The notes beneath the pieces are model-generated. The model made no database searches. It saw only the letters and a list, made by a program, of their open reading frames with translations, and was not told where the DNA came from. The position numbers were made by a program, and so were the translations under genes. Positions 44,931 to 54,110 of a stretch of DNA of 64,000 nucleotides are shown piece after piece; within the stretch, counting starts at the first letter, position 1; each line of letters starts with the position of its first letter. The DNA is from Plectosphaerella cucumerina (lineage: Eukaryota; Ascomycota; Sordariomycetes; Glomerellales; Plectosphaerellaceae): contig JAGPXD010000001.1 in NCBI GenBank assembly GCA_020746995.1, positions 3,224,001 through 3,288,000 of the forward strand. The letters run 5' to 3'.

Positions 44931-44989
44931 CCACCCTGAACAAAGCACGTTCCAGCCTCCGCCCCCCGCCTCAATTAAAAGATAACAAC

Positions 44990-45078
44990 CCCTATACTGT
45001 GAAACTGATGTTGTGAAAATAGTTGTGAAAGTGATCTTGTGAAAAAAATTCTGTGAAAAAAAATAGGAAGCCGTGAAA
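44990..45078. repeat. Cluster of TGTGAAA motifs
   Basis: At least six copies of (T/C)(G)TGAAA occur within 90 nt (tactgtgaaac, ttgtgaaaat, ttgtgaaagt, ttgtgaaaaa, ctgtgaaaaa, ccgtgaaatt), spaced 10-18 nt. The core is the reverse complement of the TTTCACA core of the intron minisatellite 1.5 kb upstream. Confidence 0.65.
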
Positions 45079-45180
45079 TTATGACTTAGCTAGACAAGTT
45101 CGAAGTCAAAGGAGAAAGATCCCGAAGGCAAGGCTGTGTTTGTCTGGTGATGCTACCTACTATCCACAAAAAGGCAAAAT

Positions 45181-45269
45181 TGATTCGAGGGAGGCTCGAT
45201 CTCCCGACCTTCAGTGAAACCATCCAGTGGATGTTAGACTGACGTGATAACCAACTACACCATCAAACC
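45181..45269 (-). tRNA. tRNA-Val (anticodon AAC) with a 15-nt intron
   Basis: Read on the minus strand, the 7-bp acceptor stem begins GGTTTGA and closes with TCGAATC plus discriminator A. The D arm is GGTG...TCAC and the anticodon stem is TCAGT/ACTGA. The anticodon loop CTAACAC is interrupted after base 37 by an intron at about 45217-45231. The T arm is GGGAG-ATCGAGC-CTCCC. The mature length is 74 nt before CCA. A T-run (rc of aaaaa, about 45169-45173) just downstream can terminate RNA polymerase III. Confidence 0.93.
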
Positions 45270-45610
45270 AATTGATGAAAAGAAGGTCCCCTTCTGAGCC
45301 TCTGTCGGATGGTCCTGCGGGTGGTTTGTTTGTGGGCGATGTGGAAGAGTATCGAGAATTGGAGATTCAGGGGACCTCGAACCTGTCCTAACTCCTTCCC
45401 CGGAAGGGAAAACCGGGAAGCTAAGGCCTTCTTTTAGAACTGTTCTGGATCCATCTCTTCTGCAAATAGTAAGAAAGCTGAACCGGAATGCCCAGGGCCT
45501 TCTCGGTGTTTCACGGCGACACAAAGGCGGCCGAGTCGATTGGTCAAGTCAAGTCAAGTCTATTCATGAGGACATGCTTCATCGGCTTCCTTTCATCCCA
45601 AGCACAGTCT
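45270..45610. other. Spacer between tRNA-Val and the aldolase gene
   Basis: This 341-nt stretch holds the 3' flank of the aldolase gene and the 5' flank of the tRNA (both minus strand). No gene is seen. Confidence 0.4.
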
Positions 45611-46752
45611 TCATGCCACCCCCCTCTTGCCCAGGCTCTTCTCGACCTCCTCAAGGGAGCCGACAACCTCCGTGATCCACGCCTGTTTTTTCTCATCGGT
45701 GAACTTGGGATAAGGTCGGCGGCAGTGTGCGCTGTCGAGGTTGTAGCCCCTAAACTTGGCGACCACCCACTTCGTGCCGTTGATGCCGCCCTTGGCGAAT
45801 CCCCACTCGGCCTGGGCGAGCTTGAGCTGCAGCGCGGCGGCCTCGTTCGTCTTGCCGGCCTGGTAAAGATCGTAGATGCGGGCGCAGGCCTGTCGAGACA
45901 CATGAGGTCAGTGAAGCCCTCGTCGGGGGAGGCAGGGAGGAAACGCACCTTCGGCCACAGGTTGGCAACACCCGTAACGACACCGGTGGCGCCGACCGAC
46001 ATGCCTGGAACGAGCCAGTCGCTCTGGCCGGTCATGGCGAAGAACTGGGTGGGCTCGAACTCGGCGCGGATGCGCGAGACCTTTGCGATGCCGCCGCAGG
46101 TGAGCTTGCAGCCGACAATGTTGGGGTGCTTGCCCAGGCGGGAGAACATGTCCGAATTGACGTCGAGGCCGGCGACGACGCCGGGGAAGTTGTAGATCAT
46201 GATGGGGAGTGGAGAGGCGGAGGCGAGCTGAGTAGCTTAGGGTTAGGGTCAAGCATGGTGGGGAGGGGTGGTGGTGTTGACTTGCCTCCTCGAAGAAAGC
46301 GCAGATAGCTTCCTCGTTCATGGCGAAGTGGAAGTAGCTCGGCACGAGGACCAGGAGGTAGTCGGCGCCGGCCTCCTTGGCCAGATGCGTCTCGGCGACG
46401 ACATCTCTCGTGCAGTGCCCTGATGTGCCCATGGTAATGACCAGGTCGGGGCGGCCGAGGCGTACAGCGACCTCGCGCGTGAGCTTGAGGAGGCCGGCCT
46501 TGTCTGCAGCAGAGAGGGTGACGGCCTCACCATTTGTGCCGGCGATGACAACTGGTTAAGTCAGATGGATGCAGGAGCGTATTGTCAGGACGGGTGAAGC
46601 TTACCGCCCTCGAGTTGGGAGTCGATGACGAACTCGAGGTGTTGCCTTTGAAGATCCCAGTCAATCTCCTGCGACTCGTCGTCCTTGAACCATGTCAGGC
46701 AGGGGACGTGGATGCCCTTGAGGTAGCTGCTGCTGGCGGATACGGAGCCCAT
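45611..46752 (-). CDS. DapA-family class I aldolase (dihydrodipicolinate synthase-like)
   Basis: This is a Schiff-base aldolase of the DHDPS/N-acetylneuraminate lyase superfamily. Four exons (46752-46605, 46551-46286, 46227-45949, 45889-45611) give 323 residues. The substrate loop VVIAGTNGEAVTLS carries the G-T-N-G-E variant of the family motif. The Tyr of LPIMIYNFPGV and the Schiff-base Lys of IVGCKLTCGG are in place. Fungi make lysine through alpha-aminoadipate, so a lysine-biosynthetic role is excluded. Fungal members cleave 2-keto-3-deoxy sugar acids (for example L-threo-3-deoxy-hexulosonate in galacturonate use) or 4-hydroxy-2-oxoglutarate; which applies here is open. Intron 2 uses a GC donor (gcaagt...ctcag), and only this choice keeps the frame. 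An MFS transporter lies 0.9 kb away, which is suggestive only. Confidence 0.88.
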
Positions 46753-48337
46753 TGTGTCTGTGGTTGTGATGGCTGGTGTTGGTCAAGAGGCTACTGCTTC
46801 AAGTTGGATCTGTTCGGAGAATGGAAACGAAGGAACAAAGATCTGGATAGAAGAGGTTATGCCATTCTTGAGGACGAATTGTTCCCACAGCTCGCGTCGA
46901 CGCGTAGCTCGCTTCATGTCGAGCTCGCCACGGCCCGCCTCTGTCGATGCGACAGCTCCATCGCCGCCGCACCCCGCGACCCGCGACACGACAGGCCGAC
47001 GCGACACCCCATCAGCCCCTCCAAATCGCACGAGGAAGACCTCTCCATCGTCAGACGGCTCTCCTCCCGTGTGCGGGGAGGTCGATCTCGCGGGGTTCGT
47101 CGCGTGCTCATCGGGAAGAAGTTTTGGGGGAGGGCACGCCAGAGGGAAAGGAAAAGCGAATCGCAGGGCTTTGCGACGGGCTTGCCGGGGTTCAAGCCGA
47201 GCTGCAGCTCCCCGCGCGGCGGTTGGTGGAAGCGATAGTGGTGGCCGGGGTGGCCTTGGAACCGGCGAAACAGCTCTTCGGCGGTTCCGACCAATGTCGG
47301 CAGTCTTTGCTTTTCCGCCTGGGACTACTTGAGAATAGAACGTCCCGGTGGCTTGGTCGTTTGCGTTCGCTTGCTTGGTTCGTCCCAAGATTCGATGTCG
47401 AGAACAGCTGGACCGTGGCTCTTTCAGCCCGGACCTCTGTGGCACATCCTACATCTGCCACTCCCTCTTCCACCATCCATGTGCTGCCACGCGCGAGACA
47501 TGGCGAGCACCAAGCAGCCGAACCCGAAGTTGACCTTGGCCGGGCGACATGCTCGTGTCCCACGACATCCCTCCCCCCGCCGGACTTATCAATGCCAACG
47601 TCGCGCACCCACCGCATGAGCGCGCAAAAAGCCCGCCGGCCCTATCACCACGAACCTTTCACGCTTGTCGCCCCAGGGCCGGCCACGCCATGTTTTTCCC
47701 CCTTCACAGGGACCAAGATACCGCAAGACATGGTTGCTGAGTCGCGCAACAGCACCGTGGCCCCGAATCCGTCCAATCCCGGCGCCGCTCGGTGCCGACT
47801 ACCGGGGGTCCGGGGTGTGGGCCAAGGCCGGCACCGACGTCATCACCGCCGCGGGAGGGTTCCATTGCGCTGGGAGTCAGGTTTGGCCCTGTAACGGCGC
47901 CCCGTAGCGGGGGGGCCGGGTGCCCTGGGGACGCCCTCGTAGCGCGGGGCGCTGAAGATGTCGGGTGCCCTTCAGCGGGCTTTCCCCCCGCGGAGGGCCT
48001 ATCAGGGCGGCCGTCCAGCGGCCCGCCTGCCTGTGTGCTGCGGGCTCGGCGGAACACCCGTAATCTCTCGAGAGAAATGGGAGAGAAGGCCGAATGCCGT
48101 TGTTGGCAAAGATCGGCCGCCGGCGCTGGGAGGGATTGCTTCAATGGATTTCTGAGTCGGGCTATAAAGGCCGCGGAAAACTCTGCGCCGCCGGGCTGGT
48201 GAAGTGATGTTGAAGCCAGTGTTCTCGCTTACTCGCACTTCCTGATCTCACCTGGCTTGTCTCGAAAGATACTTGCCTTATCTCGGCTTCAACACCCCCT
48301 CACCTCTGCTGTATTTGCCCGTTTGCCCCCAGCCACC
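46753..48337. promoter_or_regulatory. Divergent intergenic region between the aldolase and phosphatase genes
   Basis: This 1.6-kb spacer separates starts at 46752 (-) and 48338 (+). It is unusually GC-rich through 46900-48060 and therefore full of long spurious open frames, mostly Arg/Pro/Ala-rich with no motif. No gene is supported. The last 150 nt resemble a leader. Confidence 0.45.
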
Positions 48338-49411
48338 ATGAAGACCTCGTCTGTCCTCCGCGCGGCCGGCTTCGCCGCCGCTGCCTCTGTGGCTCGCGCC
48401 GCCCCCTCGAAGGGGTGCACTCCTCTCCGCCACTGGCCCAAGGAGGCCGCAGAGAGCATCAACGCCGCCATCCGGGCCAACGCCCACTCAGGTGCCTACG
48501 CTGTCTTCGACATGGACAACACATCCTACCGCTTCGATCTCGAGGAGTCCCTGCTGCCCTTCCTCGAGGGCCGCGGCATCATCACCCGCGAGACCCTCGA
48601 CCCCTCGCTCCACCTGATCCCCTTCAAAGACACGGACGACTACACCGAGACGCTCTTCAGCTACTACTACCGCCTCTGCGAGATCGACGACATGATCTGC
48701 TACCCCTGGGTCGCCCAGGTCTTCTCCGGCTTCCCCCTCCGCGAGCTCAAGACCTACGTCGACGAGCTCATGGCCTACAACGGCACCATCAGCAGCACCT
48801 ACTACGAGGGCGACGAGGTCACCCCCATCACCGTCAACAGGCCCCAGCCCTTCCGCGGCCAGCAGGAGCTCTACAACCGCCTTATGGAGAACGGCATCGC
48901 CGTCTACGTTATGACTGCCGCTTCTGAGGAGCTCGTCCGCATGGTCGCCTCCGACCCTAAGTACGGCTACAACGTGCCCCCGGAGAACGTCATCGGTGTC
49001 ACCATGCTCCTCCGCAACGAGTCGGACATCTCGAACCCCACCGTCGCTCGCAAGCAGATTCATGATGGCGTCTACGACGAGAAGGCCAACCTCGACCTTG
49101 TCCTGACGCCTTACCTCTGGACCCCCGCCACCTGGATGGCCGGCAAGCACGCCGCTATCCTGACCTACATTGACGAGTGGCGCAAGCCCATCCTCGTCGG
49201 CGGCGACACCCCCGACAGCGATGGCTACATGCTGTTCCATGATGTCGATGTTGCCAAGGGCGGTGTCAGGGTCTGGATCAACCGCAGGGACAGCTACATG
49301 GAGCAGCTGGACGGCATGATCAAGGAGAACGCCGAGAAGCAGGAGGCTCTGGGGCTCGAAGTGACGGCCGATAAGAACTGGGTCATCGTCAAGCCCGAGG
49401 AGATTCTGTAG
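48338..49411 (+). CDS. Secreted HAD-superfamily phosphatase (phosphorylcholine/phosphoserine phosphatase-like)
   Basis: This is a predicted extracellular phosphomonoesterase. Single exon; start chosen at the ATG preceded by gccacc at 48338, giving 357 residues. Residues 1-22 (MKTSSVLRAAGFAAAASVAR) are a signal peptide. HAD motif I is AVFDMDNTSYRF with the nucleophile D58 and acid/base D60. Motif II is the Thr in YVMTAASEELV. The motif III lysine is probably in VARKQIHDGVYDEKAN. Motif IV is ILVGGDTPDSDGYML. The large cap insert (FKDTDDYTETLFSYYYRLCE and onward) and length resemble bacterial phosphorylcholine phosphatase (PchP) and its fungal homologues. The enzyme would release phosphate, or choline from phosphocholine, outside the cell. 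Substrate assignment is by resemblance only. Confidence 0.85.
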   Translation: MKTSSVLRAAGFAAAASVARAAPSKGCTPLRHWPKEAAESINAAIRANAHSGAYAVFDMDNTSYRFDLEESLLPFLEGRGIITRETLDPSLHLIPFKDTDDYTETLFSYYYRLCEIDDMICYPWVAQVFSGFPLRELKTYVDELMAYNGTISSTYYEGDEVTPITVNRPQPFRGQQELYNRLMENGIAVYVMTAASEELVRMVASDPKYGYNVPPENVIGVTMLLRNESDISNPTVARKQIHDGVYDEKANLDLVLTPYLWTPATWMAGKHAAILTYIDEWRKPILVGGDTPDSDGYMLFHDVDVAKGGVRVWINRRDSYMEQLDGMIKENAEKQEALGLEVTADKNWVIVKPEEIL

Positions 49412-49564
49412 ATGGGTTAGGGTGGGTGTGTACATACTTTCAGTGATACCAAGTATATTTCGACGCAGATGGCCATCAAGCGCGCCCCCAGTTCTGTTAT
49501 TTTCGTGAGCGTCAAGTCATCTCATTCGCCCTGGGTATCAATCGCCTCGCTACAGAAACCCAAC

Positions 49565-51496
49565 CTAGACAATCGCAAACACCGAGTTGAAAACAGCAAT
49601 CATGACGGACCGAATGTCCATGCGCGCCCGCGCCGCGTCCTGCCGTGCCTGCACCTCCTCCAGAACCTGCGCGGTGATCCTCGCGTTACTAGCGACCTTT
49701 TCCATGCGGAGGATCTGCTCGCGGATCCATGCCCTCTCATCCGTGTCCTGCTCCTCAGCGCCCAGCATGAGAAGTGGCCAGAGCATGTTGACAGGCAGAG
49801 CATCATCCGGAGCAGCAAGATCAGCAACCAGCCGGCGGGCCAGACGACGAATGCTGGCCAATGCATCAAGAGCCTCTCGCGTCAGCGGCAGCGTCTTGTA
49901 GGCGACGCGATGGAGGTGCACCTTGCTGGCATAGTAATTGGACAGGTAGGTCCGGAAGCTCCGGGTGATGGCAAAGGCGAGACGGGCCGAGACGTGGCGC
50001 TCCGTCAGGCGGCCGGCGACGGCGGGGTCCATGAGGGGCGGGCGCTGGTCGTAGAGGGAGCGGAGGTCGGCGGCGATCTCGGCGGCGACATTCATGACTT
50101 CGGTCTCGTCCTCGACGGTGCCGCGGGACCGGTGCCAGGGATCGATTTTCGAAATGCGGCCCATGAAGCTTTGGACTTTTTGGTAAAAGACGATACCTGG
50201 CTGGTAGAGAACCTGGAAGAGCACGGCTTCGAGATCGCCGTCACCGGGGTCTTCAGTGCCTGGGGCGCCGTCTTCGGCATTGGCGGTGGCGGTTGAGGCG
50301 CCCTCGCCTTCGAGGCTTTGGCTAGCTGGCGATGCGTCTGTGAGCATGAGCTCCGTCTCCTTGGATAGAAATGGTCCGTCTCCGCCGGCAGACACGGCAC
50401 GACCGTCAAGGATGCGAAACCAGAGGAAGAACTGCTTCTCGACCTGGCCAAGAGACCCGCGATCGGCGAGCTCGTAAACTGAGTAGGCGCGGTTGAGATG
50501 CGAGTGAGCAGCGTCGATGCGACTCTCGAGGATGTCGACGTAAGCGAGGAAGAACAGGGCTGTAACAAGGTGCTCTCGTGAGGGGCTGCTGGCGGCAGCC
50601 AGCTCGCGCATGGCATTGTCGTAGTAGACCTGGGACACAGCGGCCCAGGGGCCCTCGCAGCGGACGACAAGGACGTTTGAAAAGGCGAGAATGGCGCTGC
50701 GAACGACGGGGGAGACGCGGGCCATGTCGAGGACGGCGTGGCGCATGGCCAGCCATTTGTTCTGGGTCTCGACCTCGGCAAGCACAGGTGGGTTGTCTGA
50801 CCGGGCGAAGAAGTCCATCAGGCGGTCCTCGCCGGCCGGCAGCTGCGGGGGCGGCATCGACACCGAGGAGGCTTCGGGCCGGGGACCGGGCACGGGCACT
50901 CCCTGGCCTTGACCTCCTGGGGCTGCGACACCAAGGGCCGGGTTTGCCGTGGTCAGCATCGGGCTGACTTGTTGCCAGAAGTCGCCCGAGTCCCACATGA
51001 AGCTGGCATAGTCGAAGACTTCGTCGACGGCATGAGCCTGCTGTGTTGCTGAGCCGCCAGGGGAGCCGTCTGTCGCTGGTGATGGCGGCACTGGGCTGTG
51101 CTGCGAGGGACCTTGAGCAGTGGTGTTTGTCTGCCGCCGGTGATGGGTGAGACTTGACTGGGGCCGCCATTTGCACTCGAGGTTCAGGCGCTCGCAGTGA
51201 GAGCATCGAGGGCGCTGCTCATCGCATTTCACCTTTCGCCGCCTGGCTGAGGTCAGAGGGGCAGGCTGCAGACAGACCAAGGGGACTCACTTGCAGGTCG
51301 AGCAGCCCTCGCGCGAGCGAATAGATCGACGACTGGCAGTGGCAGGACGCGGGGCGACGACTGCCATGGTGAACACAGGCTGCTGCTGCTGCTGCTCAGC
51401 GATGGGGTCAAGACCGCTGGTGCCATTGCCCGAAGGCCTGTCGGTGTTGCCCCCGGCGCCGAGGGCGGGGGTGTCCAGCGCGTCGGCGCTCTGCAT
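49565..51496 (-). CDS. Zn(II)2Cys6 fungal transcription factor with a Fungal_trans_2-type domain
   Basis: Two exons (51496-51291 and 51242-49565, intron 48 nt) give 627 residues. The splice joins GCSTCK to RRKVKCDEQRPRCSHC, completing the cluster C65-x2-C68-x6-C75-x6-C-x2-C-x6-C. Introns inside this motif are frequent in fungi. A Pro/Gln-rich N-terminal arm has a short poly-Gln (IAEQQQQQPVF). After the linker, the helical C-terminal half (LVTALFFLAYVDILESRIDA, then YELADRGSLGQVEKQFFLWF, then LLMLGAEEQDTDERAWIREQ) matches the DUF3468/Fungal_trans_2 class. The ATG at 51496 is the first in the open frame; a later one (MAVVAPRPATASRR) would give 581 residues. It converges on the phosphatase gene with 153 nt between stop codons. 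No target can be inferred. Confidence 0.9.
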
Positions 51497-52119
51497 TGCG
51501 GAAGACACTGGGGGAGGAAGACTGGTAGTCGGGTCTGGCGACGGGGTGTCAGGAGCCGGCCATGACTGTGCCGAGGGAGATGCAGCAATGTGGAGGTGGA
51601 CGTGGAGGGGATGTGGAGGTTGAGGTCGGATGAGCTGAGGAGGCTCGAGGAGTAGCGACGACACCGGGACATTGCCGAGGGGGCGTGGAGACTGGAGCCG
51701 GGGTCGGCGGGGGTGTCTGGGGTCACGGGAAGCTCTGGCAGCAGACAGCTGGTGCTAAGTGTCCGCGGCTGGACAATGTTCAACGAGGTTAACCCCTGAA
51801 CCCCTGAGCCACACAGTGCCTTTTTGTCCTCTTGGCCGCAGGAATTTTCCTGCTTAAGAAAATTTGGTCAGTGACCTGACACTTCAGCAGAGCAGCCTCC
51901 CTCAATTGCAGGCAAATTCTCAGTCAAACAAATTCAACACAAAGGGAAATATTTCTTGAACCCCTAGTAGTTTACACTCTGACTGGAGACCGGCCGAAAA
52001 AGCATACGTTACTCAACTTCCAGCTCGTTCATCGTCCTCGGCCCAGCATCAACAACCTAAAAGGAGAACTTCCGATCCCACCAATCTGCAAAACAAGACG
52101 CCCATCGACAAAAGGGTAC
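51497..52119. other. Promoter of the Zn2Cys6 gene and flank of tRNA-Glu
   Basis: The part from about 51800 is AT-rich relative to the window. No gene is supported. Confidence 0.4.
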
Positions 52120-52208
52120 TTCCGGAACGGGGAATTGAACCCCGAGCCTGTCGGCGCCATCAAACGACTGTTGAGAGCGACAAATGTTGACCATTACACC
52201 ATTCCGGA
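52120..52208 (-). tRNA. tRNA-Glu (anticodon CTC) with a 17-nt intron
   Basis: On the minus strand the acceptor stem is TCCGGAA/TTCCGGA with discriminator A. The D arm is GGTGTAATGGTCAACAT and the anticodon stem is TGTCG/CGACA. The anticodon loop CTCTCA-C is split after base 37 by an intron at about 52155-52171. The T arm is CGGGG-TTCAATT-CCCCG. The mature length is 72 nt before CCA. The loop reads C-T-CTC-A, giving a Glu (CTC) anticodon. Confidence 0.92.
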
Positions 52209-52309
52209 TATATTGTTCGATGACAAAATGCCTCGGTCGGTGGGCTCTTCAAGCTTGGGTTAGGGCTCGATGCTGAACGGGGCAGATCAAATTGCTGCTC
52301 CACAGCCCC

Positions 52310-53813
52310 TCACTCGGAAGAAGAATCCTCGCTGAGCTGGACCGAGGGGGGAGACTCGCCACGAAGAGTAGCGTCCAACTCGGCATCTCCCTCCTCCTGA
52401 GCTTCCTTTAGCTCATCGGCGCTCATCGTCGTCTTGTCGTAGTGATCGGACCAGATCTTGTTGTCCAAGATGTGCTCCCCGATCGGCATCATGTGGTCCT
52501 TCATCATCTTGAACTGAAGACATTGTCAGTCGCCGTCTGCTTCAGCCTGCTGGGGTACTCACCTCCTTGTCCCACTTCAGCCCTTCCCAGCGCTTCTTGT
52601 CAGAGCTGTTCCTCTTCGCCGCGGCCTTGTCCAGCCTTGCCATAACGTCCTCCATGCCAGCTGGCCCGGTGATCTCAACGCCGTGCTTCGCCGCCAGCTC
52701 CCGCAGGTACGGCGCCCACGACGTCTCCTTATAGAAGTCCTCGATCATGTCAATCATCGACGAGGCCCAGCGGCAGGCGACGGCCAGCATCAGCCCAAGG
52801 TTCTTGACCTCCGAGTCTGGTCCGAACTTCTCCTCGCGCACGAGGATCTGCACAGCCGCAACGATCATGGTGCCGACGAAGAGGATCATGACCTCCACCT
52901 TCTCGCCGTCGTCGCTATGCATGAATTCGCAGTCGTCCGAGTCGATGTACATGATCAGGCCCTCAATCTCGGACCACACCGCCATCGTCGACTGCTTCTT
53001 CTTGTGCGCGTTCATGGCCTTGTTGAAGGCCCTGATCTGCAAGACAATTCAGTCAGTCGATGGCCGCCTTCTCAACAGCAGACAACTTACCAGGTTCTCC
53101 ATGACCTCCATACAGCCATAGTGGCGCGCGTGGCTGTACTCATCGTAGTCAAACTCCTCGGGATCACGCCTCCTCGTCTCCTGCACCCACCACTTGTAGC
53201 GTTCGTGGCCGAGCATGGTCGAGATCCAAGCCCAGTCTGGACGCCGGGACGCAAGCTCGTGCACCAATGGCGCCTTGGGTTTGGCCGCACCCTCTTTCTC
53301 GTTCTCCTCGTTCTCCTCCTCCTCTTCATCTTCCTCCCCCTCTTCCTCCCTCTTGTAGATGACCTCGCTGTATGGAGGAGGTATACACACAAAGTCGTCG
53401 TCGAGTGTGCCTTGGCCCTCCTTAAGCGGCTCATACGGTTCCTGGAGGACCCAGTCACGCTTAGCATGGTCCTCGTAAGTCATCCCCAGAACCTTGTCGT
53501 GTTCCGCCAGCCACTTCTTGTGCGTCTCCCACCATACCCGGGAGCCGATGGTAAAGCAGAGGTCTGGAGTCCCGTCGAGCTCGCCCAGCAGCGACTTGGG
53601 AAGAACGACCTGCCACTCCTCCAGCGCCTTTTGGAAGCGCGCCGGGAAGAGCGTCGGTAGAGGTTCCTGGCCGTTGGGACCGCGGGTGATCCTGGGCTTG
53701 CGGGGGCCATTGTCGGCAGCCGGAGCGGGATTGGCGACCCGAGCATTGCTGGCTGAACTTGAGGCTGGGGCCTCAGCTGGCGTGTCGTCGTTGGGCTCCC
53801 CTCTTTCCTTCAA
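52310..53813 (-). CDS. Hypothetical acidic protein, 5' end unresolved
   Basis: Three exons are clear: (53813 or beyond)-53101, 53036-52563 and 52513-52310, all junctions in phase 0, coding for at least 470 residues. The frame is open upstream to about 53875 but holds no ATG there, so a further 5' exon is likely. One candidate is a mini-exon starting at an ATG near 53957 (ATGTCAAACAG then gt), which would join in frame at 53803. The protein has a disordered N-terminus, a globular part with FPARFQKALEEWQVVLPKSL and SRVWWETHKKWLAEHDKVLG, and a strongly acidic Glu tract (YKREEEGEEDEEEEE). A mixed helical C-terminal half follows (GLIMYIDSDDCEFMHSDDGE, then ILFVGTMIVAAVQILVREEK). There is no signal peptide or catalytic motif, and I do not recognise the family. 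The C-terminus ends SEDSSSE. Confidence 0.7.
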
Positions 53814-54110
53814 GCCCCGAAAGCCCGGCAGAGCTAAACCCCAATAGGCCCCTGAAACAGCGATCTTTTATCTTTTGGTGTTCCCTCATCAGAGCTTCAT
53901 CGTCTCAACACCTGAACACTGTCACAAAGAACAGCACCTGTTTGACATGTCTCTCTATTAGGCTGGTGTACCAGAGACTGTCTACTCATTATCATCATTC
54001 ATTCGACCCTGCGCTCCTGCGCATGTGGTCTGCACACCCTCCATTTCCACCATGGGATGAGGCTTCATGAGCCATCATCCGTGAGAAGATTACCATGCCT
54101 GGTCCTCCTT

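Noticed and set aside
45611..46752. Lysine-biosynthetic dihydrodipicolinate synthase
   Set aside because: Fungi make lysine by the alpha-aminoadipate route, and the family is functionally broad. Only the aldolase superfamily is claimed.
46783..47894. Several overlapping frames of 200-315 codons on both strands
   Set aside because: This is very GC-rich spacer DNA. The translations are Arg/Pro/Ala-rich and mutually exclusive, with no family motif or plausible intron.
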